From: Nematostella vectensis
Lineage: Eukaryota > Cnidaria > Anthozoa > Actiniaria > Edwardsiidae
Reading direction: 5' to 3'
DNA length: 64,000 nucleotides
Assembly: GCF_932526225.1 (NCBI RefSeq)
Contig: NC_064038.1
Location: 16,977,075 to 17,041,074, forward strand
The notes beneath the pieces are model-generated. The model was given only the letters and a program-made list of their open reading frames with translations. It was not told the DNA's origin and searched no databases. Numbering within the stretch: the stretch's first letter is position 1; each line of letters starts with the position of its first letter. Position numbers and translations under genes: made by a program. Below are positions 47,807 through 60,300 of this stretch, in pieces.

Positions 47807-47814
47807 TATTTATA
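47807..47814 (-). promoter_or_regulatory. Candidate TATA box for the minus-strand exon
   Basis: TATAAATA on the minus strand. A start of transcription about 30 bp downstream (near 47778) would leave a leader of about 50 nt before the ATG at 47727. The surroundings are AT-rich, so a chance match is possible. Confidence 0.35.
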
Positions 47815-48309
47815 ATCACGGTGTACTCAAAAATCTAAAGTGCGAATTGTTCGAACAAAACCGCTTCTGTTATTTCTGTCCAAATGACAATTTCTCGTGT
47901 CAATGGTATTCTATAATTTACTATAGAATCTAAGCCAGACTAAAAGGCAAAAAGAGTAAACGAATGTATGTTATCTCATATTTTCTCAGCTTTGATTTTT
48001 GTTTTTCAATTTATTTAGGTTAGTTTAGTAAATTCTTTCTTTCTGAGGGGAAAATAGTTCGGCATTATTGGTTTCTTTCACCTCAACAACTAGTTTGCAC
48101 TAATCCTAGAAGGTCCTTACGGATTAAAAATAGACATAAATAATAAATAACTAATAATGAATAGTGAAATAAAAGAATTTATAGAAAAAAAAATTAAATC
48201 AAAGCTGCTTAAGGTGTGGTGATGCCTGCCTTGAAGGCTGGCCTACATAGGTTAGAGGTTTCTTAATCTGACTGCTCTGGGAAAGAATGAATAAGGCTCT
48301 TGATACCGG

Positions 48310-48361
48310 ACTGAACTTGGCGGTACATAAAATTCACTGAACTTGGCAGTACATAAAAAGA
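48310..48361. repeat. 26-bp tandem doublet
   Basis: ACTGAACTTGGCGGTACATA at 48310 is followed at 48336 by ACTGAACTTGGCAGTACATA. The period is 26 bp, with one difference in the first 20 bases. Confidence 0.85.
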
Positions 48362-48421
48362 AATGAAAAAAGTTTTCTTGTTTTTCAGTAATATCAAACC
48401 TATCAAAGTAAGATGATGCAC

Positions 48422-48478
48422 CTCTACCAATGCTGCTGTTTCTTTAGCAAATAGCTCTCGATAAAAGCATTGGTAGAG
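48422..48478. repeat. 13-bp perfect inverted repeat (hairpin)
   Basis: CTCTACCAATGCT at 48422-48434 pairs with AGCATTGGTAGAG at 48466-48478 across a 31-nt loop. It could be a structured RNA element or a chance palindrome. No tRNA B-box or cloverleaf is present. Confidence 0.6.
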
Positions 48479-49302
48479 TGGTTTTCAAAAACCAATGAAA
48501 TACTATTTAGTTTATTCAGTACTAATACTTTGTAATGTCTTTGTTCTCTTTTTTTCTGGCTTGACTATTACACTTTAACAATTACATTTTGTTGCACAGG
48601 ATTTTGAAAAAAACTCCAATCAGTTTTAGTTATTATTAAACCACCCCTGTAAGGCAGCCACATTTCTAACAGATTACTGGGGTGTTTTTTTTTAGTGGCC
48701 AAAAAAAAAGTCTGTGATAGATAAAAAAAGGGACAATAACAAATTCAGAGGTAGTCTATAGTACTTTCATTGCTTTTCTTGTGAACCACAATAAAGTGGC
48801 CAATCCCTATCAAAAGGCTACTCAGCCATTCCCAGAGGTGATTGCAGAGGCATCACTATACTTCCATTGTATCTGAACTGTATTATCCCTGTTATTGTTC
48901 TTCACCATTGAATTAGATTAGTCCTGACACCATTGTGTGTAGGCTATACCTTATATTATTATTATTATTGTAAAAACTATGAAAAGCATTTGCAATACAA
49001 ATGTGCTGGCCTCGCCTTTAGGTAATGCTTAAATCTATATATTCTATTTTTATATAGCTGGTGCATAGTCGACTCGAATGCACACTCTTCGTCAATGTTA
49101 TGTGCAGAAGCTCAAATCAAATGTTCCCCAGTTGGTTAATATTTAAAAAAACTTATTGACTGAGAGAATTCAGGAAATTTTCTTTTTCCCTTGTGAGCCT
49201 CAGCCAATCCTATAAATAATCTTAGATTTATCATAAAACTGATTGACATAATAGTGTTATTTATAATAAAAAATTTACCCATTATTCCAGAGTGACACTT
49301 AC

Positions 49303-49341
49303 CATCAAGGGGAAACTAGTCATTTGGCCTGTGCTGGAACA
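49303..49341 (-). CDS. Candidate 39-nt micro-exon on the minus strand
   Basis: On the minus strand an acceptor with a pyrimidine tract (ATGTCTCTTTCCATAG) is followed by 39 nt and a perfect donor GTAAGTGT. Only one frame is open, giving CSSTGQMTSFPLM (13 codons, phase 0 both ends). It would lie upstream of the 47727 exon if both belong to one minus-strand gene. The evidence is splice-site quality alone. No homology is recognised and chance is quite possible. Confidence 0.25.
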
Positions 49342-50769
49342 CTATGGAAAGAGACATGTTCAAACGTCAGAAAACAAAACTGACTGAGCAACAAAACTGC
49401 ATTACTTTATAGATAACACATAGCATTTATAGGTCACATTATAGGCTATAGCTCCTCTTAACATGGCCTTGCGGCTTGCTCGTCTTGGTCTTGCGGCTAG
49501 CTCGTCTTGCAGATTGCTTGCCTTGGTCTTGCAGCTCGCTTGTCTTGGTCTTGCGGCTCGCTTGTCTTGGTCTTGCGGCTCGCTTGTCTTGGTCTTGTGG
49601 CTTGCTTGTCTTGGTCTTGTGGCTTGCTGGTCTTGCAGCTCGCTTGTCTTACTCTTGCGGCTTGCTTGTGTTGTTTGTCTTGATCTTGCGGCTTGGTCTT
49701 GGGGCTTGCTTGTCTTGGTTTTGCGGCTTGGTCTTGCGTCTTGCTTGTCTTGGTCTTGCGTCTTGCTTGTCTTGGTCTTGCGTCTTGCTTGTCTTGGTCT
49801 TGCGTCTTGCTTGTCTTGGTCTTGCGGCTTGCTTGTCTTGCGGCTTGCGCCTTGCTTGTCTTTCTTTTCTCGCTTGTCTCGCTTGTCTTGCTTGTTTTGG
49901 TCTTGCGGCTTGCTTGTCTTGAGGATTGCTTGTCTTGGTCTTGCAGCTTGGTCTTGCGGCTTGCTTGTCTTGGTCTTGCGGCTTGCTTGTCTTGGTCTTG
50001 CGGCTTGCTTTTCTTGGTCTTGCGGCTTGCTTGTCTTGCTCTTGCGGCTTGCTTGTCTTGCTCTTGCGGCTTGCTTGTCTTGCTCTTGCGGCTTGCTTGT
50101 CTTGCTCTTGCGGCTTGCTTGTCTTGTTTGTCTTTATCTAGTGGCTTGGTCTTGCGGCTTGCTTGTCTTGGTCTTGCGGCTTGCTTCTCTTGGTCTTGCG
50201 GCTTGCTTGTCTTGGTCTTGCATCTTGTCTTGGTCTTGCTGCTTGCTTGTCTTGCTTGTCTTGGTCTTGCAGCTTGCTTGTCTTGATCAGGCTGCTTGCT
50301 TGCCTTGGTCTTGCTTGTCTTGGTCTTGCGGCTTGGTCTTGCGGCTTTCTTGTCTTGTTCTTGCGGCTTGGTCTCGCAGCTGTCTTGTCTTGGTCTTCCG
50401 GCTTGCTTGTCTTGTTGCTTGCGTCTTGCTTGTCTTGTTGCTTGCGTCTTGCTTGTCTTGTTGCTTGCGTCTTGCTTGTCTTGTTGCTTGCGTCTTGCTT
50501 GTCTCACTTGTCTTGTGTTGTCTTGGTCTTGCGGCTTGGTCCTGCGGCTTGCTGGTCTTGCGTCTTGCTTGTTTTTGTCTTGCAGCTTGCTTCTCTTGGT
50601 CTTGCGGCTTGCTTGTCTTGCTTGTCTTGGTCTTGCAGCTTGGTCATGCGGCTTGGTCTTGCGGCTTGCTTGTCTAGCTCTTGCGGCTTTCTTGTCTTGC
50701 TCTTGCGGCTTGCTTGTCTTGTTTGTCTTTATCTAGTGGCTTGGTCTTGCGGCTTGCTTCTCTGGGTCT

Positions 50770-53700
50770 TGCGGCTTGCTTGTCTTGCTTGTCTTGGTCT
50801 TGCAGCTTGGTCATACGGCTTGGTCTTGCGGCTTGCTTGTCTTGGTCTTGTGGCTTGCTTGTCTTGGACTTGTGGCTTGCTTGTCTTGGTCTTGCGGCTT
50901 GCTTGTCTTGGTCTTGCGGCTTGCTTGTCTTGGTCTTGGGGCTTGTCTTGCTCTTGTGGCTTGCTTGTCTTGGTCTTGGGGCTTGCTTGTCCTCCTTGTC
51001 TTGGTCTTACGGCTTGCTTATCTTGGTCTTGCGTCTTGTCTTGCTCTTGCGGCTTGCTTGCCTTGTTTGTCTTTATCTAGTGGCTTGGTCTTGCTGCTTG
51101 CTTGTCTTGCTTGTCTTGCTTGTCTTGGTCTTGCTGCTTGCTTGTCTTGCTTGTCTTGATCTTTCAGCTTGCTTGTCTTGATCAGGCTGCTTGCTTGCCT
51201 TGGTCTTGCGGCTTGCTTGTCTTGGTCTTGCGGCTTGGTCTTGCGGCTTTCTTGTCTTGTTCTTGCGGCTCAGTCTCACAGCTGTCTTGTCTTGTTCTTG
51301 CGGCTTGCTTGTCTTGTTGCTTACCTCTTGCTGGTCTTACTTGTCTTGTGTTGTCTTGGTCTTGCGGCTTGGTCCTGCGGCTTGCTGGTCTTGCGTCTTG
51401 CTTGTCTTGCTTGTTTTGGTCTTGCAGCTTGCTTGTCTTGAGGCTTGCTTGTCTTGCTCTTCTTGGTCTTGCGGCTTGGTTGTTTTGGTCTTGCAGCTTG
51501 CTTGTCTTGTGGCTTGCTTCTCTTGGTCTTGTGGCTTGCTTCTCTTGGTCTTGCGGCTTGCTTCTCTTGGTCTTGCGGCTTGCTTGTCTTGGTCTTGCAG
51601 CTTGCTTGTCTTGATCCTGTGGCTTGTTGGTCTTGTGGCTTGCTTGTCTTGCTTGTCTTGGTCTTGCGGCTTGCTTGTCTTGGTCTTGCGGCTTGCTTGT
51701 CTTGGTCTTGCTGCTTGCTTGTCTTGGTCTTGCGGCTTGGTCTTGCAGCTTGGTCTTGCAGCTTGGTCTTGCAGCTTGGTCTTGCAGCTGTCTTGTCTTG
51801 GTCTTCCGGCTTGCTTGTTTTGCAGCTTGCGCCTTGCTTGTCTTGCTTGTCTTGGTCTTGCGGCTTGCTTGTCTTGCTTGTCTTGGTCTTGCGGCTTGCT
51901 TGTCTTGCTTGTCTTGCTTGTCTTGCTTGTCTTGGTTGTCTTGGTCTTGCGGCTTGCTTGTCTTGGTCTTGCGGCGTGCTTGTCTTGCGCCTTGCTTGTC
52001 TTGAGGCTTGCTCGTCTTGGTCTTGAAGCTTGGTCTTGCAGCTTGGTCTTGAGGATTGCTTGTCTTGGTCTTGCAGCTTGGTCTTGCGGCTTGCTTGTCT
52101 TGGTCTTGCGGCTTGCTTGTCTTGGTCTTGCGGCTTGCTTGTCTTGGTCTTGCGGCTTGCTTGTCTTGTTGCTTACATCTTGCTGGTCTTACTTGTCTTG
52201 TGTTGTCTTGGTCTTGCGGCTTGGTCCTGCGGCTTGCTGGTTTTGCGTCTTGCTTGTCTTGCTTGTTTTGGTCTTGCAGCTTGCTTGTCTTGAGGCTTGC
52301 TTGTCTTGCTCTTCTTGGTCTTGCGGCTTGGTTGTTTTGGTCTTGCAGCTTGCTTGTCTTGCGGCTTGCTTGTCTTTGTCTTGCGGCTTGCTTGTCTTTG
52401 TCTTGCGGCTTGGTCTTGCTGCTTGCTTGTCTTGGTCTTGCGGCTTGTTCTTGCAGCTGTCTTGTCTTGGTCTTGCGGCTTGGTCTTGCAGCTGTCTTGT
52501 CTTGGTCTTCCGGCTTGCTTGTCTTGCAGCTTGCGCCTTGCTTGTCTTTCTTTTCTCGCTTGTCTCGCTTGTCTTGGTCTTGCGGCTTGCTTGTCTTGGT
52601 CTTGCGGCTTGCTTGTCTTGCTTGTCTTGGTCTTGCGGTATGGTCCTGGGGCTTGCTGGTTTTGCTGCCCGCTTGCTTTGCTTGTTTTGGTCTTGCGGCT
52701 TGCTTGTCTTGAGGATTGCTTGTCTTGGTCTTGCAGCTTGGTCTTGCAGCTTGCTTGTCTTGGTCTTGCGGCCTGCTTGTCTTGGTTTTGCGTCTTGCTT
52801 GTCTTGGTCTTGCGGCTTGCTTGTCTTGGTCTTGCGGCTTGCTTGTCTTGGTCTTGCGGCTTGGTCTTGCGGCTTTCTTGTCTTGGTCTTCCGGCTTGCG
52901 TCTTGCTTGTCTTGGTCTTGCGGCTTGGTCCTGCGGCTCGCTGGTCTTGTGTCTTGCTTGTCTTGAGGCTTGCTAGTCTTGCTTGTCTTGGTCTTGCGGC
53001 TTGCTTGTTTTGGTCTTGCAGCTTGCTTGTCTTGAGGCTTGCTTGTCTTGGTCTTGCGGCTTGCTTGTCTTGGTCTTGTGGCTTGCTTCTCTTGGTCTTG
53101 CGGCTTGCTTGTCTTGGTCTTGCAGCTTGCTTGTCTTGATCCTGCGGCTTGTTGGTCTTGTGGCTTGCTTTTCTTGCTTGTCTTGGTCTTGCGGCTTGCT
53201 TGTCTTGCTTGTCTTGGTCTTGCGGCTTGCTTGTCTTGCTTGTCTTGGTCTTGCGGCTTGCTTGTCTTGCTTGTCTTGGTCTTGCGGCTTGCTTGTCTTG
53301 GTCTTGCGGCTTGCTTGTCTTGCTTGTCTTGGTCTTGTGGCTTGCTTGTCTTGCTTGTCTTGGTCTTGCGGCGTGCTTGTCTTGCGCCTTGCTTGTCTTG
53401 CGGCTTTCTTGTCTTGTTCTTGCGGCTCGGTCTCACAGCTGTCTTGTCTTGTTCTTGCGGCTTGCTTGTCTTGTTGCTTACGTCTTGCTGGTCTTACTTG
53501 TCTTGTGTTGTCTTGGTCTTGCGGCTTGGTCCTGCGGCTTGCTGGTCTTGCGTCTTGCTTGTCTTGCTTGTTTTGGTCTTGCAGCTTGCTTGTCTTGAGG
53601 CTTGCTTGTCTTGCTCTTCTTGGTCTTGCGTCTTGGTTGTTTTGGTCTTGCCGCTTGCTTGTCTTGTGGCTTGCTTCTCTTGGTCTTGTGGCTTGCTTCT

Positions 53701-56700
53701 CTTGGTCTTGCGGCTTGCTTGTCTTGGTCTTGCAGCTTGCTTGTCTTGATCCTGTGGCTTGTTGGTCTTGTGGCTTGCTTGTCTTGCTTGTCTTGGTCTT
53801 GCGGCTTGCTTGTCTTGGTCTTGCGGCTTGCTTGTCTTGGTCTTGCTGCTTGCTTGTCTTGGTCTTGCGGCTTGGTCTTGCAGCTTGGTCTTGCAGCTGT
53901 CTTGTCTTGGTCTTCCGGCTTGCTTGTTTTGCAGCTTGCGCCTTGCTTGTCTTGCTTGTCTTGGTCTTGCGGCTTGCTTGTCTTGCTGGTCTTGGTCTTG
54001 AAGCTTGGTCTTGCAGCTTGGTCTTGAGGATTGCTTGTCTTGGTCTTGCGGCTTGCTTGTCTTGCTTGTCTTGGTCTTGCAGCTTGGTCATACGGCTTGG
54101 TCTTGCGGCTTGCTTGTCTTGGTCTTGTGGCTTGCTTGTCTTGGACTTGTGGCTTGCTTGTCTTGGTCTTGCGGCTTGCTTGTCTTGGTCTTGCGGCTTG
54201 CTTGTCTTGGTCTTGGGGCTTGTCTTGGTCTTGTGGCTTGCTTGTCTTGGTCTTGGGGCTTGCTTGTCCTCCTTGTCTTGGTCTTACGGCTTGCTTATCT
54301 TGGTCTTGCGTCTTGTCTTGCTCTTGCGGCTTGCTTGCCTTGTTTGTCTTTATCTAGTGGCTTGGTCTTGCTGCTTGCTTGTCTTGCTTGTCTTGCTTGT
54401 CTTGCTTGTCTTGGTCTTGCTGCTTGCTTGTCTTGCTTGTCTTGATCTTTCAGCTTGCTTGTCTTGATCAGGCTGCTTGCTTGCCTTGGTCTTGCGGCTT
54501 GCTTGTCTTGGTCTTGCGGCTTGGTCTTGCGGCTTTCTTGTCTTGTTCTTGCGGCTCAGTCTCACAGCTGTCTTGTCTTGTTCTTGCGGCTTGCTTGTCT
54601 TGTTGCTTACCTCTTGCTGGTCTTACTTGTCTTGTGTTGTCTTGGTCTTGCGGCTTGGTCCTGCGGCTTGCTGGTCTTGCGTCTTGCTTGTCTTGCTTGT
54701 TTTGGTCTTGCAGCTTGCTTGTCTTGAGGCTTGCTTGTCTTGCTCTTCTTGGTCTTGCGGCTTGGTTGTTTTGGTCTTGCAGCTTGCTTGTCTTGTGGCT
54801 TGCTTCTCTTGGTCTTGTGGCTTGCTTCTCTTGGTCTTGCGGCTTGCTTCTCTTGGTCTTGCGGCTTGCTTGTCTTGGTCTTGCAGCTTGCTTGTCTTGA
54901 TCCTGTGGCTTGTTGGTCTTGTGGCTTGCTTGTCTTGCTTGTCTTGGTCTTGCGGCTTGCTTGTCTTGGTCTTGCGGCTTGCTTGTCTTGGTCTTGCTGC
55001 TTGCTTGTCTTGGTCTTGCGGCTTGGTCTTGCAGCTTGGTCTTGCAGCTTGGTCTTGCAGCTTGGTCTTGCAGCTGTCTTGTCTTGGTCTTCCGGCTTGC
55101 TTGTTTTGCAGCTTGCGCCTTGCTTGTCTTGCTTGTCTTGGTCTTGCGGCTTGCTTGTCTTGCTTGTCTTGGTCTTGCGGCTTGCTTGTCTTGCTTGTCT
55201 TGCTTGTCTTGCTTGTCTTGGTTGTCTTGGTCTTGCGGCTTGCTTGTCTTGGTCTTGCGGCGTGCTTGTCTTGCGCCTTGCTTGTCTTGAGGCTTGCTCG
55301 TCTTGGTCTTGAAGCTTGGTCTTGCAGCTTGGTCTTGAGGATTGCTTGTCTTGGTCTTGCAGCTTGGTCTTGCGGCTTGCTTGTCTTGGTCTTGCGGCTT
55401 GCTTGTCTTGGTCTTGCGGCTTGCTTGTCTTGGTCTTGCGGCTTGCTTGTCTTGTTGCTTACATCTTGCTGGTCTTACTTGTCTTGTGTTGTCTTGGTCT
55501 TGCGGCTTGGTCCTGCGGCTTGCTGGTTTTGCGTCTTGCTTGTCTTGCTTGTTTTGGTCTTGCAGCTTGCTTGTCTTGAGGCTTGCTTGTCTTGCTCTTC
55601 TTGGTCTTGCGGCTTGGTTGTTTTGGTCTTGCAGCTTGCTTGTCTTGCGGCTTGCTTGTCTTTGTCTTGCGGCTTGCTTGTCTTTGTCTTGCGGCTTGGT
55701 CTTGCTGCTTGCTTGTCTTGGTCTTGCGGCTTGTTCTTGCAGCTGTCTTGTCTTGGTCTTGCGGCTTGGTCTTGCAGCTGTCTTGTCTTGGTCTTCCGGC
55801 TTGCTTGTCTTGCAGCTTGCGCCTTGCTTGTCTTTCTTTTCTCGCTTGTCTCGCTTGTCTTGGTCTTGCGGCTTGCTTGTCTTGGTCTTGCGGCTTGCTT
55901 GTCTTGCTTGTCTTGGTCTTGCGGTATGGTCCTGGGGCTTGCTGGTTTTGCTGCCCGCTTGCTTTGCTTGTTTTGGTCTTGCGGCTTGCTTGTCTTGAGG
56001 ATTGCTTGTCTTGGTCTTGCAGCTTGGTCTTGCAGCTTGCTTGTCTTGGTCTTGCGGCCTGCTTGTCTTGGTTTTGCGTCTTGCTTGTCTTGGTCTTGCG
56101 GCTTGCTTGTCTTGGTCTTGCGGCTTGCTTGTCTTGGTCTTGCGGCTTGGTCTTGCGGCTTTCTTGTCTTGGTCTTCCGGCTTGCGTCTTGCTTGTCTTG
56201 GTCTTGCGGCTTGGTCCTGCGGCTCGCTGGTCTTGTGTCTTGCTTGTCTTGAGGCTTGCTAGTCTTGCTTGTCTTGGTCTTGCGGCTTGCTTGTTTTGGT
56301 CTTGCAGCTTGCTTGTCTTGAGGCTTGCTTGTCTTGGTCTTGCGGCTTGCTTGTCTTGGTCTTGTGGCTTGCTTCTCTTGGTCTTGCGGCTTGCTTGTCT
56401 TGGTCTTGCAGCTTGCTTGTCTTGATCCTGCGGCTTGTTGGTCTTGTGGCTTGCTTTTCTTGCTTGTCTTGGTCTTGCGGCTTGCTTGTCTTGCTTGTCT
56501 TGGTCTTGCGGCTTGCTTGTCTTGCTTGTCTTGGTCTTGCGGCTTGCTTGTCTTGCTTGTCTTGGTCTTGCGGCTTGCTTGTCTTGGTCTTGCGGCTTGC
56601 TTGTCTTGCTTGTCTTGGTCTTGCGGCTTGCTTGTCTTGCTTGTCTTGGTCTTGCGGCGTGCTTGTCTTGCGCCTTGCTTGTCTTGCGGCTTTCTTGTCT

Positions 56701-57332
56701 TGTTCTTGCGGCTCGGTCTCACAGCTGTCTTGTCTTGTTCTTGCGGCTTGCTTGTCTTGTTGCTTACGTCTTGCTGGTCTTACTTGTCTTGTGTTGTCTT
56801 GGTCTTGCGGCTTGGTCCTGCGGCTTGCTGGTCTTGCGTCTTGCTTGTCTTGCTTGTTTTGGTCTTGCAGCTTGCTTGTCTTGAGGCTTGCTTGTCTTGC
56901 TCTTCTTGGTCTTGCGTCTTGGTTGTTTTGGTCTTGCCGCTTGCTTGTCTTGTGGCTTGCTTCTCTTGGTCTTGTGGCTTGCTTCTCTTGGTCTTGCGGC
57001 TTGCTTGTCTTGGTCTTGCAGCTTGCTTGTCTTGATCCTGTGGCTTGTTGGTCTTGTGGCTTGCTTGTCTTGCTTGTCTTGGTCTTGCGGCTTGCTTGTC
57101 TTGGTCTTGCGGCTTGCTTGTCTTGGTCTTGCTGCTTGCTTGTCTTGGTCTTGCGGCTTGGTCTTGCAGCTTGGTCTTGCAGCTGTCTTGTCTTGGTCTT
57201 CCGGCTTGCTTGTTTTGCAGCTTGCGCCTTGCTTGTCTTGCTTGTCTTGGTCTTGCGGCTTGCTTGTCTTGCTGGTCTTGGTCTTGAAGCTTGGTCTTGC
57301 AGCTTGGTCTTGAGGATTGCTTGTCTTGGTCT
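50770..57332. repeat. 3.28-kb tandem duplication inside the 22-bp satellite
   Basis: About 50770-54046 recurs at about 54047-57332. The offset is 3277 bp at the left (landmark TCATACGGCT at 50811 and 54088) and 3286 bp after a 9-bp CTTGCTTGT insertion near 54390. A 591-codon frame at 51191 recurs unchanged at the protein level at 54477. The copies abut, so this is a true tandem higher-order unit. Confidence 0.85.
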
Positions 57333-60300
57333 TGCAGCTTGGTCTTGCGGCTTGCTTGTCTTGTTGCTTACATCTTGCTGGTCTTACTTGTCTTGTGTTG
57401 TCTTGGTCTTGCGGCTTGGTCCTGCGGCTTGCTGGTCTTGCGTCTTGCGGCTTGGTTGTTTTGGTCTTGCAGCTTGCTTCGTCTTGAGGCTTGCTTGTCT
57501 TTGTCTTGAGGCTTGCTTGTCTTTGTCTTGCGGCTTGCTTGTCTTTGTCTTGCGGCTTGGTCTTGCTGCTTGCTTGTCTTGGTCTTGCGGCTTGCTTGTC
57601 TTTGTCTTGCGGCTTGGTCTTGCTGCTTGCTTGTCTTGGTCTTGCAGCTGTCTTGTCTTGGTCTTGCGGCTTGGTCTTGCAGCTGTCTTGTCTTGGTCTT
57701 CCGGCTTGCTTGTCTTGCGGCTTGCGCCTTGCTTGTCTTTCTTTTCTCGCTTGTCTCGCTTGTCTTGCTTGTCTAGGTCTTGCGGCTTGCTTGTCTTGCT
57801 TGTCTTGGTCTTGCGGTATGGTCCTGGGGCTTGCTGGTTTTGCTGCCTGCTTGTCTTGCTTGTTTTGGTCTTGCGGCTTGCTTGTCTTGAGGATTGCTTG
57901 TCTTGGTCTTGCAGCTTGGTCTTGCAGCTTGGTCTTGCGGCTTGCTTGTCTTGGTCTTGCGGCTTGCTTGTCTTGGTTTTGAGGCTTGCTTGTCTTGGTC
58001 TTGCGTCTTGCTTCTCTTGATCAGGCTGCTTGCTTGTCTTGGTCTTGCGGCTTGCTTGTCTTGGTCTTGCGGCTTGCTTGTCTTGGTCTTGCGGCTTTCT
58101 TGTCTTGGTCTTCCGGCTTGCGTCTTGCTTGTCTTGGTCTTGCGGCTTGGTCCTGCGGCTCGCTGGTCTTGCGTCTTGCTTGTCTTGAGGCTTGCTAGTC
58201 TTGCTTGTCTTGAGGCTTGCTAGTCTTGCTTGTCTTGGTCTTGCGGCTTGCTTGTCTTGGTCTTGCGGCTTGCTTGTCTTGGTCTTGTGGCTTGCTTCTC
58301 TTGGTCTTGTGGCTTGCTTCTCTTGGTCTTGCGGCTTGCTTCTCTTGGTCTTGTGGCTTGCTTCTCTTGGTCTTGCGGCTTGCTTGTCTTGGTCTTGCAG
58401 CTTGCTTGTCTTGATCCTGCGGCTTGTTGGTCTTGCGGCTTGCTTGTCTTGCTTGTCTTGGTCTTGCGGCTTGCTTGTCTTGCTTGTCTTGGTCTTGCGG
58501 CTTGCTTGTCTTGGTCTTGCGGCTTGCTTGTCTTGCTTGTCTTGCTTGTCTTGGTCTTGCGGCTTGCTTGTCTTGCTTGTCTTGGTCTTGCGGCGTGCTT
58601 GTCTTGCGCCTTGCTTGTCTTGCGGCTTGCTCGTCTTGGTCTTGCAGCTTGGTCTTGCAGCTTGGTCTTGAGGATTGCTTGTCTTGGTCTTGCAGCTTGG
58701 TCTTGCGGCTTGCTTGTCTTGGTCTTGCGGCTTGCTTGTCTTGGTCTTGCGGCTTGCTTGTCTTGGTCTTGCGGCTTGCTTGTCTTGTTGCTTACATCTT
58801 GCTGGTCTTACTTGTCTTGTGTTATCTTGGTCTTGCGGCTTGGTCCTGCGGCTTGCTGGTCTTGCGTCTTGCTTGTCTTGCTTGTTTTGGTCTTGCAGCT
58901 TGCTTGTCTTGAGGCTTGCTTGTCTTGCTCTTCTTGGTCTTGCGGCTTGGTTGTTTTGGTCTTGCAGCTTGCTTGTCTTGAGGCTTGCTTGTCTTTGTCT
59001 TTCGGCTTGCTTGTCTTTGTCTTGCGGCTTGGTCTTGCTGCTTGCTTGTCTTGGTCTTGCGGCTTGCTTGTTTTGGTTTTGCAGCTTGATTGTCTTGGTC
59101 TTGCGGCTTGCTTGTCTTGGTCTTGCGGCTTGCTTGTCTTGGTCTTGCGGCTTGCTTGTCTTGGTCTTGCGGCTTGGTCTTGCGGCTTTCTTGTCTTGGT
59201 CTTCCGGCTTGCGTCTTGCTTGTCTTGGTCTTGCGGCTTGGTCCTGCGGCTCGCTGGTCTTGAGGCTTGCTAGTCTTGCTTGTCTTGGTCTTGTGGCTTG
59301 CTTGTTTTGGTCTTGCAGCTTGCTTGTCTTGAGGCTTGCTTGTCTTGGTCTTGCGGCTTGCTTGTCTTGGTCTTGTGGCTTGCTTCTCTTGGTCTTGTGG
59401 CTTGCTTCTCTTGGTCTTGCGGCTTGCTTGTCTTGGTCTTGCAGCTTGCTTGTCTTGATCCTGCGGCTTGTTGGTCTTGTGGCTTGCTTTTCTTGCTTGT
59501 CTTGGTCTTGCGGCTTGCTTGTCTTGCTTGTCTTGGTCTTGCGGCTTGCTTGTCTTGCTTGTCTTGGTCTTGCAGCTTGCTTGTCTTGCTTGTCTTGGTC
59601 TTGCGGCTTGCTTGTCTTGGTCTTGCGGCTTGCTTGTCTTGCTTGTCTTGGTCTTGCGGTGTGCTTGTCTTGCGCCTTGCTTGTTTTGAGGCTTGCTCGT
59701 CTTGGTCTTGCAGCTTGGTCTTGCAGCTTGGTCTTGAGGATTGCTTGTCTTGGTCTTGCAGCTTGGTCTTGCAGCTTGGTCTTGCAGCTTGGTCTTGCGG
59801 CTTGCTTGTCTTGGTCTTGCGGCGTGCTTGTCTTGGTCTTGCGGCTTGCTTGTCTTGTTGCTTACGTCTTGCTGGTCTTACTTGTCTTGTGTTGTCTTGG
59901 TCTTGCGGCTTGGTCCTGCGGCTTGCTGGTCTTGCGTCTTGCTTGTCTTGCTTGTTTTGGTCTTGCAGCTTGCTTGTCTTGCGGCTTGCTTGTCTTGGTC
60001 TTGCGGCTTGCTTGTCTTGGTTGTCTTGGTCTTGCGGTATGGTCCTGGGGCTTGCTGGTTTTGCTGCCTGCTTGTCTTGCTTGTTTTGGTCTTGCGGCTT
60101 GCTTGTCTTGAGGATTGCTTGTCTTGGTCTTGCAGCTTGGTCTTGCGGCTTGCTTGTCTTGGTCTTGCGGCTTGCTTGTCTTGGTCTTGCGGCTTGCTTG
60201 TCTTGTTGCTTACATCTTGCTGGTCTTACTTGTCTTGTGTTGTCTTGGTCTTGCGGCTTGGTCCTGCGGCTTGCTGGTTTTGCGTCTTGCTTGTCTTGCT

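Larger units (their letters stand above)
47815..49302. other. AT-rich non-repetitive stretch without a recognisable gene
   Basis: About 1.5 kb of A/T-rich sequence with short homopolymer runs (T8 near 48686, A9 near 48702) and a short ATT microsatellite at 48955. No open frame of useful length, tRNA or transposon ends were found. Two small repeats inside it are listed separately. It may be promoter or intron DNA of the minus-strand candidate gene. Confidence 0.6.
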
